From Allopontixanthobacter sp041741895 (lineage in GTDB: Bacteria > Pseudomonadota > Alphaproteobacteria > Sphingomonadales > Sphingomonadaceae), in assembly GCA_041741895.1 (NCBI GenBank), contig JBGSJO010000061.1, positions 1 through 29,669 on the forward strand: a DNA stretch of 29,669 nt, written 5' to 3'. This document shows, piece after piece, positions 7,517 to 15,785 of this stretch. The notes below the pieces were generated by a model. It was not told where the DNA came from. It did no database searches and saw only the letters and a program-made list of their open reading frames with translations. The position numbers and the translations under genes are program-made. The stretch's first letter is position 1. Every line of letters begins with the position of its first letter.

Positions 7517-8368
7517 ATGGAAAACATCTGGGAAAACCATAAGCTTTCGATCATGGCCGTAATTGCGGCAATCATCGTATTCTCCCTGTCCGTCGTAATC
7601 GTGCCCGAAGAACAGCAGGCAGTGGTGGTGCGGACGGGTGAACCAGTCCGCGTGATCAACCGTTTCAAGCCTGATCAGCCTTATGGCGAAACCGGTGCCG
7701 GCATGGTCCTGAAAATCCCGCTGGTGGAACAGGTCCAATATGTCGACAAGCGGGTGCTTGCGCTGGTGATGGAACGCGAACAGGTGCTGTCCAGCGATCA
7801 GCAGCGATTGCTGGTCGATGCCTATGCGCGGTTCCGGATCATTGATCCGGTCCGAATGGTGCAGACGGCGGGCACTACCGAAGGCGTGCGCAACCAGCTG
7901 GAACCCATCCTGAATTCGGTTCTGCGCCAGGAACTAGGCCGCCGCACATTCGCCAATATGCTGACAGCGGAACGCGGACAGGCGATGACGAACATCCGGG
8001 ACAATCTGGATGTCCAGGCACGTGAATATGGGGCGCAGGTCATTGACGTGCGAATCAAGCAGACCGATTTGCCCGATGGCACGCCGCTGGAATCGGCCTT
8101 CCGCCGGATGAAAACGGACCGCGAACGCGAAGCCCGCACGATCCGCGCCCAAGGCGAACGTAATGCCCGGGTCATCCGCGCAGAAGCCGATGCAGAAGCC
8201 GCCCGTGTCTATGCCGCCAGCTTCGGCAAGGACCCGGCGTTCTATGATTTCTACCGCGCGATGCAGAGCTATGACACCACCTTCGCAAAGGGTGAAGGCC
8301 AGGGCGAAAGCAGCATCATCCTGTCGCCGGACAATGATTATCTGCGGCAGTTTCGTAACGGGCGGTAA
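7517..8368 (+). CDS. hflC: HflC, subunit of the HflKC SPFH membrane complex
   Basis: A 283-residue partner of HflK. An N-terminal membrane anchor (KLSIMAVIAAIIVFSLSVVI, about 9-28) precedes the SPFH domain, which begins VPEEQQAVVVRTGEPVRVIN. Typical family segments follow: LLVDAYARFRIIDPVRM, LGRRTFANMLTAERGQAM and DVRIKQTDLPDGTPLESAFRRM. A charged helix, REREARTIRAQGERNARVIRAEADAEAARVYA in outline, belongs to the coiled-coil part that builds the cage wall. It is three bases after hflK. With the downstream Do-type protease it forms an envelope and membrane quality-control block. ftsH itself is not in the window. Confidence 0.95.
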   Translation: MENIWENHKLSIMAVIAAIIVFSLSVVIVPEEQQAVVVRTGEPVRVINRFKPDQPYGETGAGMVLKIPLVEQVQYVDKRVLALVMEREQVLSSDQQRLLVDAYARFRIIDPVRMVQTAGTTEGVRNQLEPILNSVLRQELGRRTFANMLTAERGQAMTNIRDNLDVQAREYGAQVIDVRIKQTDLPDGTPLESAFRRMKTDREREARTIRAQGERNARVIRAEADAEAARVYAASFGKDPAFYDFYRAMQSYDTTFAKGEGQGESSIILSPDNDYLRQFRNGR

Positions 8369-8441
8369 TCTGCGCGGAATGGCCTGTCCGATTACAGTTG
8401 TCGTTCAATTGGTGTTCAGGGCACTCGGTGTCATATGAGAA

Positions 8442-8467
8442 GAACTTGGCCGGGGCGCCGCGGCGTC
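8442..8467 (+). promoter_or_regulatory. Possible ECF-sigma-type promoter before the Do protease gene
   Basis: GAACTT (8442-8447) and CGTC (8464-8467) are separated by 16 bases, which resembles the GAAC...CGT(C/T) pattern of envelope- or general-stress ECF sigma factors. The predicted start near 8472 would give a leader of about 20-30 bases. degP is a classical extracytoplasmic-stress target in other proteobacteria. The match is short and the region is GC-rich, so chance is a real alternative. Confidence 0.3.
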
Positions 8468-8500
8468 CGGGAAAATAGGTAAGAAGAGGATTTGAACCCA

Positions 8501-10030
8501 GTGCGATATGCTTACGGATTGACTTCAGCCCTGCTGGTCGGCGGCGCAGCGATTTCCCTGGTCACTGGCATCCCCGCCGGGGCGCAAGTGGCACAGAATG
8601 AAGGAATCGAAATGCAGCGCGCCGTGCCCCGCGCCGGTGCACCGGAAAGCTTTGCCGATCTGACCGAGCAGTTACAGCCAGCGGTGGTCAATATTTCCAC
8701 CAAGCAGCGGATCGAAATCCAGCAAAACACCAACCCCTTTGCCGGGACGCCATTTGCCGATCTGTTCGGCCAGCGCAGTACCCAGCCACGCGCGCCGATC
8801 ACGCGGGAAGCGCAATCGTTGGGTTCTGGCTTCATAATCTCGGCAGATGGGTATGTTGTCACGAACAACCATGTGGTCAGCCCGCCTGAACGTTCCGGCG
8901 GGACGGTGGAAGGAATTACCGTCACCATGCCCGACGGCGAGGAATACCCCGCCGAATTGATCGGCAATGATGCCGCGTCCGATCTGGCGGTGCTGAAAAT
9001 CAAGCGGGACAAGCCCTTCCCGTTCGTCAAATTTGGCAATTCGGAAGTCGCCCGCGTTGGTGATTGGGTAATTGCGATCGGCAACCCCTTCGGCCTTGGC
9101 GGCACGGTGACCAGCGGGATCGTTTCGGCGGTCTATCGCAACACCGGCAGCGGCGCCTATGATCGCTACCTGCAAACCGATGCCAGCATCAATCGCGGGA
9201 ATTCCGGCGGCCCATTGTTCGATATGCAGGGCAATGTGATTGGCATCAACAATGCGATCTACTCGCCATCAGGCGGCAGCGTGGGGATCGGTTTCGCCAT
9301 CCCGGCTGACATCGCTGCACCGATTGTAGAACAGCTGAGGTCTGGCAAGAAGATCGAGCGCGGCTATCTTGGCGTCAGCATCCAGCCCGTGAGCCAGGAC
9401 ATCGCAGACGCCCTTGGCCTGCCAAAGAACCGGGGCGAAATCGTTCAGGTCGTGCGCGACGATTCCCCGGCCAAGGCTGCTGGTATCGAACCGGGCGATA
9501 TCGTGACCAAGGTCAACGGCAAGGAAATCACGCCCGACCAGTCGCTATCCTTCCTGGTTGCCAACACCGCCCCGGGAACGCGAATTCCGGTTGAACTATA
9601 CCGTGACGGCAAGCGCCGCACCGTCACCCTGACGGTCGGCCAGTTCCCCAGCGAAGCAGAGCTGGCGGTCGAACAATCCTTCGACCCGGATGCCGAAACG
9701 CCAATGCCCGAAAGCACCGGCAGCGGGATGATCGAGCAATCGCTTGGTCTGCAGGTGATCACGCTGACCACCCAGATTGCCCAGCAACTTGGACTGCCAG
9801 CCGATACGAGCGGCGTGGTGGTATCAGCGGTCGATCCCAATTCCGATGCCGGGTCCAAGGGACTGCGGCGCGGGGATGTGATCCTGTCCGCGAACTACAA
9901 GGCGATCGGAACCCCGGCCGATCTCGAAGGAATCGCCAAGGAAGTCAAGGCCAGCGGCCGTGAAGCCCTGTTCCTGCGGTTCCAGCGCCGCGGCAATCCG
10001 CCAGTCTATACCTCGGTCCGCTTTCGCTGA
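8501..10030 (+). CDS. degP: Do-family (DegP/DegQ/HtrA) periplasmic serine protease
   Basis: A periplasmic protease/chaperone of 509 residues from the GTG at 8501. An N-terminal signal peptide (LTSALLVGGAAISLVTG...GAQ) is followed by a trypsin-like domain with the catalytic triad His124 (VTNNHVV), Asp161 (SDLAVLKI) and Ser235 (RGNSGGPL). PDZ1 begins about GYLGVSIQPVSQDIADALGL, and PDZ2 covers about 390-509 (LGLQVITLTTQIAQQLGL, GDVILSANYKAI). This is the full Do architecture. I prefer GTG 8501 because the AAGAAGAGGA ribosome site ends 10 bases upstream; a TTG at 8492 lies only one base after that site. It is 132 bases after hflC and may share readthrough, but seems to have its own promoter. A strong terminator follows. 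Confidence 0.95.
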   Translation: MRYAYGLTSALLVGGAAISLVTGIPAGAQVAQNEGIEMQRAVPRAGAPESFADLTEQLQPAVVNISTKQRIEIQQNTNPFAGTPFADLFGQRSTQPRAPITREAQSLGSGFIISADGYVVTNNHVVSPPERSGGTVEGITVTMPDGEEYPAELIGNDAASDLAVLKIKRDKPFPFVKFGNSEVARVGDWVIAIGNPFGLGGTVTSGIVSAVYRNTGSGAYDRYLQTDASINRGNSGGPLFDMQGNVIGINNAIYSPSGGSVGIGFAIPADIAAPIVEQLRSGKKIERGYLGVSIQPVSQDIADALGLPKNRGEIVQVVRDDSPAKAAGIEPGDIVTKVNGKEITPDQSLSFLVANTAPGTRIPVELYRDGKRRTVTLTVGQFPSEAELAVEQSFDPDAETPMPESTGSGMIEQSLGLQVITLTTQIAQQLGLPADTSGVVVSAVDPNSDAGSKGLRRGDVILSANYKAIGTPADLEGIAKEVKASGREALFLRFQRRGNPPVYTSVRFR

Positions 10031-10147
10031 TCGTCAAGCCCGTTCGATTTGATACGCGGCCCGATGGAATCGTCCCGCAAGGTAAAATCACGGCGAAACA
10101 AGACACCGGAATGCTGGCTCTGATGCAGTCAAAGCCAGCACAGCAAA

Positions 10148-10180
10148 GGGCCCCGGCGGTTAATCCGCACGGGGCCTTTT
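10148..10180 (+). terminator. Rho-independent terminator after the Do protease gene
   Basis: The stem is GGCCCCG (10149-10155) with CGGGGCC (10170-10176). It contains an inner GCGG/CCGC pairing around TTAA and is followed by TTTTCC. It lies about 120 bases after the protease stop and just before the convergent penicillin-binding protein stop at 10230. AAA precedes the stem, so weak activity on the minus strand is also possible. Confidence 0.85.
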
Positions 10181-10229
10181 CCTTACTGATTGAGCGGATT
10201 GGACAATCGGGAGGGGCTAGCCCCCGGCC

Positions 10230-12425
10230 CTAATTCGGCGGCGGTGGAACCGGGCTCGACCGACCCAGCGGCGGTGCGGGCTGTAATACCCGCCGCGGCG
10301 CGGCAGGTTGCTGCTGGCGTGTCTGGCCTGGCCCCTGACCTGTCGCCCGGTCCAGGAAATCATCGCTGGCTGCTGGCGGGGCGCCGTCGGCGGATGGGTT
10401 CGGATCGCCTTCCTGGCGGCGTGGCAGCAGGACCGGGTTGCCTTCACCTTCGACCGGGAACGGCAGCGTTGCAGGATCTTGCTGGATCCTCCCCGGCTCG
10501 ATCAGATTGCCCTGTTCATCGACATAATAATAATCGTCAGGATTGCCGTAATAATATTCCTCGTCCGGTTCCAACTGCCATTCGGGCAGCTTCAATTCCG
10601 TTTCGAATTTCTGGACCGGACGGTCTTTGACCGCATAGCGCATGAACGCCGCGAAGGCTTGTGCAGGGGCGCGCCCGCCCTGCAATCCGGCCACCGCCTT
10701 GGCATCGTCGCGGCCCATCCATACACCTGTAGTGATCCCGCTGGAAAAACCCACGAACCAGCCGTCTTTGTTGGAACTGGTGGTACCGGTCTTGCCAGCA
10801 ACCGGGCGGCCGATCTGGGCTGCCCTGCCGGTGCCGGTATTGACGGCGGTCTGCAGCAGATCGGTGATCCCGGCGGCGACATATTCCGGCACCAATTGCG
10901 TTTTGCGCGCCGCTTCGTGCTGATACAGGACTTCCCCGTCAGCAGTGGTCACCTTGACAATCCCGTAAGGCTCCACGGAAGTGCCACGTTCAGATACCGC
11001 TGCGAAGGCACGGGTCATGTCGATCAGGCGCACCTCGGAACTGCCCAGCACCATCGAAGGGAAGGTGGAAATTGGCGAGGTAATGCCGAACCGCCGCGCC
11101 ATTGACGCTACGGTGCCAAAGCCCACTTCATTGCCCAATTGGGCCGCGACGGTGTTTTTCGAATAGGCAAAGGCGGTGCGAACATCCATTTCGCCGGCGA
11201 ATGAGCCGCCCGAATTGCGCGGGCTCCATCCGTCGATCGTGACCGGCACATCCTTGACCCGGTCTTCCGGAGTATAGCCCGCTTCCAGCGCCGCCAGATA
11301 GACGAACAGCTTGAAGGCGGACCCCGGCTGGCGCAGCGCATCGGTGGCGCGGTTGTAACTGGTGGAGACATAATCGGTCCCGCCCACCATCGCCAGGATC
11401 GCCCCGTCGCGGTCCAGGCTGACCAGCGCGCCCTGCGTATTGCCGGGCACATTGGCCTTGATGGCCGCAGTGCCTGCCTGCTGCATGCCGATGTCGATCG
11501 TGGTCCATACCTCGATCGGCTCAAAAGTTTCCGGCAACAGCAGATCGAGCTGCGGCAGCGCCCAATCGGTGAAATAACGGACGGAATTCTGTGCCGTGTC
11601 CTCCTTCAGCTTGACTGCCGAAACATCGACATCGGCCTCACTGGCAGAAATCCGTTCCTGTTCGCGCATCAGCCGCAACACCACATTGGCGCGGCTGACG
11701 GCGGCCTGCACATCGGCGGTGGGGGAATAGCGCGACGGCGCCTTGACCAGCCCGGCAATGATCGCCGCTTCCGCAGTGCTCAGCTCCGTCGCCGGATGGC
11801 TGAAGAATTTGCGGCTGGCGCTGTCGATCCCGTAGGCGCCGCCGCCGAAATAAACCTTGTTGAGATACATCTCGAGGATCTGTTCCTTCGAGAATTTCGA
11901 TTCCAGCGCCATCGCCAGCACCGCCTCGCGCAGTTTGCGGTCAATTGTGCGGTTGGAATTGAGGAAGATATTGCGCGCCAGCTGCTGGGTAATGGTGGAC
12001 GTCGCGCCGAACCGCTTGGTACCGGTCGCCCAGACATAGGTTGCGCGCGCCAGGCCGATCGGATCGATCCCGAAGTGCGAACGGAAGCGGCGATCCTCCA
12101 CCGCGAGCATGGCTTCTTTCATGACCTCCGGAATTTCGCCGCTGTCCAGCCATTTGCCAAAACTGGGGCCCAATTCCACAATCTGCGTACCGTCGCGCGC
12201 GCGCACCACGATGGTCTGCGCGTTCTGGGTCGCTTTCAATTCGCCGTAGCTGGGCAGCGAACGCGCGGCAAAGGCCACCGCAAGGCCGAGGAAAACCACG
12301 CCCAGGACAGCCGCGACAATCCCGGAAAGTACCAGCCGGCGAAACCAGCGGGCGAACCATGAACGTTCTTTCTTTACCGGTTCTGCCTGTTTACGAGAGT
12401 TACGCCGACTACCCCGCCTTGCCAT
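10230..12425 (-). CDS. Bifunctional class A penicillin-binding protein 1A (glycosyltransferase/transpeptidase)
   Basis: Polymerises lipid II into glycan strands and cross-links peptide stems at the outer face of the inner membrane. It has 731 residues. A basic cytoplasmic N-terminus (1-30) and one membrane anchor (about 31-55) precede the GT51 domain with EDRRFRSHFGID (catalytic Glu110), GATSTITQQLARN and LEMYLNKVYFGGGAYG. The transpeptidase domain has SxxK at S369-K372 (QPGSAFK), SxN at S422-N424 and KTG at 545-547. The C-terminal tail (about 610-731) is unusual: an acidic tyrosine patch (DEEYYYGNPDDYYYVDEQ) followed by a Pro/Gln/Ala-rich low-complexity end. It is shorter than E. coli PBP1A and seems to lack a large OB insertion. 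Whether to call it PBP1A or 1C is uncertain. A direct repeat lies upstream in its presumed promoter. Confidence 0.95.
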   Translation of the reverse strand: MARRGSRRNSRKQAEPVKKERSWFARWFRRLVLSGIVAAVLGVVFLGLAVAFAARSLPSYGELKATQNAQTIVVRARDGTQIVELGPSFGKWLDSGEIPEVMKEAMLAVEDRRFRSHFGIDPIGLARATYVWATGTKRFGATSTITQQLARNIFLNSNRTIDRKLREAVLAMALESKFSKEQILEMYLNKVYFGGGAYGIDSASRKFFSHPATELSTAEAAIIAGLVKAPSRYSPTADVQAAVSRANVVLRLMREQERISASEADVDVSAVKLKEDTAQNSVRYFTDWALPQLDLLLPETFEPIEVWTTIDIGMQQAGTAAIKANVPGNTQGALVSLDRDGAILAMVGGTDYVSTSYNRATDALRQPGSAFKLFVYLAALEAGYTPEDRVKDVPVTIDGWSPRNSGGSFAGEMDVRTAFAYSKNTVAAQLGNEVGFGTVASMARRFGITSPISTFPSMVLGSSEVRLIDMTRAFAAVSERGTSVEPYGIVKVTTADGEVLYQHEAARKTQLVPEYVAAGITDLLQTAVNTGTGRAAQIGRPVAGKTGTTSSNKDGWFVGFSSGITTGVWMGRDDAKAVAGLQGGRAPAQAFAAFMRYAVKDRPVQKFETELKLPEWQLEPDEEYYYGNPDDYYYVDEQGNLIEPGRIQQDPATLPFPVEGEGNPVLLPRRQEGDPNPSADGAPPAASDDFLDRATGQGPGQTRQQQPAAPRRVLQPAPPLGRSSPVPPPPN

Positions 12426-12484
12426 GGGTTTCGCTTACCTTTTCACGCTTGGCGATACGCATGATCTGCGCAGCGGCCCTATTT

Positions 12485-12513
12485 GTTGTAACGGTGCATA
12501 GGCCAGTTGTAAC
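12485..12513. promoter_or_regulatory. Direct repeat GTTGTAAC with 21-bp spacing upstream of the PBP gene
   Basis: GTTGTAAC occurs at 12485-12492 and again at 12506-12513, 21 bases apart centre to centre, which is two turns of the helix. The pair lies 60-90 bases upstream of the penicillin-binding protein ATG (12425, minus), in the gap with msrB. Same-face direct repeats of this kind are typical of response-regulator sites. No regulator is identified. Confidence 0.4.
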
Positions 12514-12580
12514 CCCGCGTGAACGGGCAATTGGCGGTCATCTGCAAGCAGCCTGGCCGCCGCCTGACCAGCGGGCGAAT

Positions 12581-12985
12581 TCAGCCGTCATCCTGCGGTA
12601 CGAATGCCAGCGATGCGCTGTTCATGCAGTAACGGGTGCCTTCGGGGGACGGGCCGTCAGGAAAGACATGGCCCAGATGGCCTTCGCACCGGCTGCATCT
12701 GGCTTCGATCCGGATCATCCCATGCGACATATCGCGGTCCTGCTCGACCGCATCCCCATCAGCGGGTCGGGTAAAGCTGGGCCAGCCCGATCCGCTGTTA
12801 TATTTCGCATCGCTGGTGAATAGCAATTGCCCGCAGCCCGCGCAGTGATATTCGCCCGCCGCCTTGTTCTTCTCCAACGCTCCGGTAAACGCCCGCTCCG
12901 TTCCGGCTTCGCGCAGCACATGATATTGTTCCGGCGTCAACCGCTCGCGCCATTCGGCTTCGGTGAGGTCCAATTTGTCGGTCAT
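12581..12985 (-). CDS. msrB: Peptide-methionine (R)-S-oxide reductase
   Basis: Reduces the R epimer of methionine sulfoxide in proteins, using thioredoxin. It has 134 residues, the usual size for a stand-alone cytoplasmic MsrB with no signal peptide. Structural zinc ligands are C48/C51 (CAGC) and C97/C100 (CSRC). The active site is GTRYCMNSASL with catalytic Cys120. SGSGWPSF (64-71) and HLGHVFPDGP are conserved substrate-pocket segments. The ATG at 12985 has an AGGAGA ribosome site nine bases upstream. It lies between the penicillin-binding protein and a glutathione-transferase-like gene, all on the minus strand; the gaps of about 80-155 bases suggest it need not be in one operon with them. 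Confidence 0.97.
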   Translation of the reverse strand: MTDKLDLTEAEWRERLTPEQYHVLREAGTERAFTGALEKNKAAGEYHCAGCGQLLFTSDAKYNSGSGWPSFTRPADGDAVEQDRDMSHGMIRIEARCSRCEGHLGHVFPDGPSPEGTRYCMNSASLAFVPQDDG

Positions 12986-13064
12986 GGGATGATCTCCTTT
13001 GTACCGGATATGGGGAGTTTCTATCCAGCCTCAAGCGCCAGCGCGTAAGGCCAAGACAGGCACC

Positions 13065-13736
13065 TCACCCGTCGATGTCGGCATAATGCGCGGGCGGCTG
13101 GATCACTTCCATCCGTTCGGCCAGCAGTGGCCGGAAACTGGGGCGGCTTTTGAATACGGCGTACCAGCCGCGCGTCTGTTCGTGGCCCGTCCAGTCGATC
13201 CCGCCGAGGTAATCGGCGACGGATATCTGCGCGGCGGCGGCCAGATCGGCCAGGCTCATGGTTGATCCGGCGAGCCACGGGCGGGTGTCGATCAGATAAT
13301 CGATGTAATCGAGGTGCCCGTGCGCCATCTTCATTGCCTCGCGGATCGCGCGGCTGTCGGGCGGTTGGCGGTGCACCAGCCGCTTGCGCATCTTTTCGTT
13401 CAGCAGCGGCGCGGTGACATCATAATAGAAATTCTCGTCGAACAGGGCGACCAGCCGGCGGATCTCCGCGCGGCCCGTAACCGTGCCGTTGATCATCGGC
13501 ATTTTCTCGACGGTTTCTTCGAAATATTCGCAGATCGCCCGGCTGTCGGCCAGGGCGATATTCTTTTCCGGATCATGCAGCACCGGGGTGCGCCCCGCCG
13601 GATTGAGCGAGAGGAATTCGTCATTCCCCTCCCACGGATTTTCCCGCCACAAATCGTAACCGATCCCCTTCTCGCTCATCAGCAGGCGGACCTTGCGGCT
13701 GAACGGGCACAGCGGGAATTGATGGAGACGCCACAT
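13065..13736 (-). CDS. Glutathione S-transferase family protein
   Basis: A 223-residue two-domain GST-like protein. The N-terminal thioredoxin-fold domain begins MWRLHQFPLCPFSRKVRL, with a CPFS motif whose Cys10 could act as in omega-, beta- or glutaredoxin-like GSTs. AGRTPVLHD and ADSRAICEYFEE supply the conserved cis-proline and the glutathione-binding Ser (D-S). The all-helical C-terminal domain contains the GSTMSLADLAAAAQISVADYL cap motif (split here for reference: STMSLADLAAA). Substrate unknown. I chose ATG 13736 because family alignment starts there; ATG 13748 and a TTG at 13766 are upstream alternatives, and none has a good ribosome site. Confidence 0.88.
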   Translation of the reverse strand: MWRLHQFPLCPFSRKVRLLMSEKGIGYDLWRENPWEGNDEFLSLNPAGRTPVLHDPEKNIALADSRAICEYFEETVEKMPMINGTVTGRAEIRRLVALFDENFYYDVTAPLLNEKMRKRLVHRQPPDSRAIREAMKMAHGHLDYIDYLIDTRPWLAGSTMSLADLAAAAQISVADYLGGIDWTGHEQTRGWYAVFKSRPSFRPLLAERMEVIQPPAHYADIDG

Positions 13737-13815
13737 GGCGCTGCTCATGCAGCAAGGCGCAGCCAACGTCCACTATAAGGCGGCCCGGGATAGAAAAATC
13801 TTGGGAAATTCAGCG

Positions 13816-14205
13816 TCAGACGCCAGACGCTTCGAGCAGCAGCAGGCAGGCAGGCATGATTTGATCAATCTCCCGCCCACGCTCTCCGTCCACCTGCAGC
13901 CCCTGTGCCTGCGCCCGCAAGACGTCTGCCACGGCGGTGCGGTCCATCCCGGTATCATCCATCACCCGCGCGCTGGTACGCACGAAAAATTCGCGCCCCC
14001 GCTGGCCCAGCGCCGGGTAGGCCAGCGATTTCCGGTTGCCCCGGGCCTGACCATCGGCGATGATCGCAAATGCGGCGGCGCAGCGCAGCGCGGTACGGTT
14101 TTCCAGGCTGAGCGGGGCAACTTCGGGGGCAGGCGGCGGGGCGGACTGCGCAGCCACCATGGAAGGCATGAACAACAGGGCGAGCGAGGCAGGATGGAAT
14201 TTCAT
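13816..14205 (-). CDS. Small exported protein of unknown function
   Basis: A 129-residue protein with a clear signal peptide (MKFHPASLALLFMPSMVAAQ, cleavage probably after AAQ or VAA). A proline-rich stretch (SAPPPAPEVAP) and a mainly helical mature part follow. There are two mature cysteines (in LRCAAAF and MPACLLL) that could form a disulfide. I do not recognise a named domain; the pattern resembles small conserved periplasmic proteins of Erythrobacteraceae. AAAGG lies about six bases before the ATG. An inverted repeat AGCGTC...GACGCT (13812-13831) overlaps its stop and is followed on the minus strand by a short T-rich run, so it may be a weak terminator. It is divergent from the aldehyde dehydrogenase. 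Confidence 0.75.
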   Translation of the reverse strand: MKFHPASLALLFMPSMVAAQSAPPPAPEVAPLSLENRTALRCAAAFAIIADGQARGNRKSLAYPALGQRGREFFVRTSARVMDDTGMDRTAVADVLRAQAQGLQVDGERGREIDQIMPACLLLLEASGV

Positions 14206-14318
14206 GAAACCTTTCTACCGGCGGGCACCTTAACCAGAGCAGACCGGGTAGCTTTTGCGCAGCGCCGCCCTATCTGCCACCACAGCACGCAATGCAAGAT
14301 ACGAACAGGAACTCGTCG

Positions 14319-15749
14319 ATGAACACTTATCCCACCCTCCACATGTTGATCGGCGGCACGCAGATTTCGGGGGATGGCCGCGATACGGACGAGGTGATCG
14401 ATCCGGCAACAGGCGAAGTTCTCGGCAAGCTGCCGCTCGCCCGATCGGCCGATCTCGATATGGCGCTGGACAATGCGGCGAAGGGGTTTCGTATCTGGCG
14501 CGCCGCCCCGGCGGACAAACGCGCCGCTGTGCTGACCGGCGCGGCAAAATTGCTGCGCGAACGCGCGGGGGACATTGCCTGGATGATGACCCGCGAACAG
14601 GGCAAGCCGCTGGCTGAAAGCAGGGGCGAAGTGATGTACTCTGCCAGTCTGTTCGAATTCTACGCCGGCGAGTGCAAGCGCAGTTACGGCCGCACGCTGG
14701 TTCGTCCGGCTGGCAGCCGCAGCGAAGTGCGTTATGAACCGGTCGGCCCGGTCGCCGCCTTTGCGCCGTGGAATTTCCCCGCCATCAATGTCGCCCGCAA
14801 GGTCGGCGGACCGATCGCGGCGGGTTGTTCGGTGATCGTCAAGCCATCCGAAGAAACCCCTGCCGCCGGGATCGCCGTGGTGCAGGCATTGCTCGATGCA
14901 GGCCTGCCGCCGGAGGTGTGCCAGGTGGTATTCGGCGTGCCGGACGAAGTCAGCCGCCATCTGCTCGGATCGCCCGTCATCCGCAAGCTGAGCTTCACCG
15001 GATCGACCGCCGTGGGCAAGCATCTGGCGAAGCTGGCCGCAGAAGACATGAAACGTACTACCATGGAACTGGGCGGCCATGGCGCGGTGCTGGTGTTCGC
15101 CGATGCAGATGTCGATGCCGTGCTGGATACGATGGTTGCGGCCAAATTCCGCAATTCCGGCCAGGTCTGCGTCAGCCCCACCCGTTTCGTGGTCGAAGCG
15201 CCGATCTATGACCAATTCCGCGACGGGTTCGTGGAGCGCACCAAGGCGATCAAGCTGGGCAATGGTCTGGAAGATGGCACACGGATGGGCCCAATGGCCA
15301 ATGCCCGCGGCACCGAAGGGCTAGCCAGGAAGGTCGCCGATGCGGTCGAACGCGGCGCCACGCTCCATACCGGGGGCGAGCGCGTGGGCAATCAGGGATT
15401 TTTCTATGCGCCCACCGTGCTCAGCGATATTCCCGAAGATGCCGAAATAATGAACGAAGAACCCTTCGGCCCGGTGGCGCTGCTCAATTCCTATTCTGGA
15501 GAGGCGGAGATGATCGCGGAGGCCAACCGCCTGCCATATGGCCTCGCCGCCTATGCCTGGACGCAGGACCCCGCCCGCCGCCGCCGGTTGGCGGAAGAGA
15601 TCGAGGCGGGCATGCTGGCGATCAATGGCGCATCGGTAAGCGCGGTCGATGCGCCGTTTGGCGGAGTCAAATGGTCAGGTCATGGTAGCGAAGACGGCGC
15701 CGAAGGGGTAAGCGCCTGCATGGTCATCAAGACCGTCCACGAATCCTGA
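14319..15749 (+). CDS. NAD(P)-dependent aldehyde dehydrogenase (GabD / succinate-semialdehyde type)
   Basis: A 476-residue ALDH-superfamily enzyme oxidising an aldehyde to an acid. Conserved elements are FAPWNFP with Asn152, the IVKPSEETP cofactor segment, the LSFTGSTAVGK dinucleotide motif, MELGGHG with general base Glu250 and GQVC with the nucleophile Cys284. The C-terminal FGPVALL and PFGGVKWSGHGSEDG segments are also typical. The EDPFG-type phosphate-binding region and length suit the succinate-semialdehyde/glycolaldehyde group, but the substrate cannot be fixed. ATG 14319 is preferred because AGGA lies eight bases upstream; an earlier ATG at 14292 lacks such a site. It leads the formaldehyde-oxidation genes by 36 bases and may be co-transcribed with them. 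Confidence 0.93.
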   Translation: MNTYPTLHMLIGGTQISGDGRDTDEVIDPATGEVLGKLPLARSADLDMALDNAAKGFRIWRAAPADKRAAVLTGAAKLLRERAGDIAWMMTREQGKPLAESRGEVMYSASLFEFYAGECKRSYGRTLVRPAGSRSEVRYEPVGPVAAFAPWNFPAINVARKVGGPIAAGCSVIVKPSEETPAAGIAVVQALLDAGLPPEVCQVVFGVPDEVSRHLLGSPVIRKLSFTGSTAVGKHLAKLAAEDMKRTTMELGGHGAVLVFADADVDAVLDTMVAAKFRNSGQVCVSPTRFVVEAPIYDQFRDGFVERTKAIKLGNGLEDGTRMGPMANARGTEGLARKVADAVERGATLHTGGERVGNQGFFYAPTVLSDIPEDAEIMNEEPFGPVALLNSYSGEAEMIAEANRLPYGLAAYAWTQDPARRRRLAEEIEAGMLAINGASVSAVDAPFGGVKWSGHGSEDGAEGVSACMVIKTVHES

Positions 15750-15785
15750 TCCGCCACGCGCATTATTTACGGAGTATCCCGCCCC

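Noticed and set aside
14202..15215. A 337-residue minus-strand frame opposite the aldehyde dehydrogenase
   Set aside because: No domain and a His/Arg-rich composition typical of shadows; the plus strand has the complete catalytic set.
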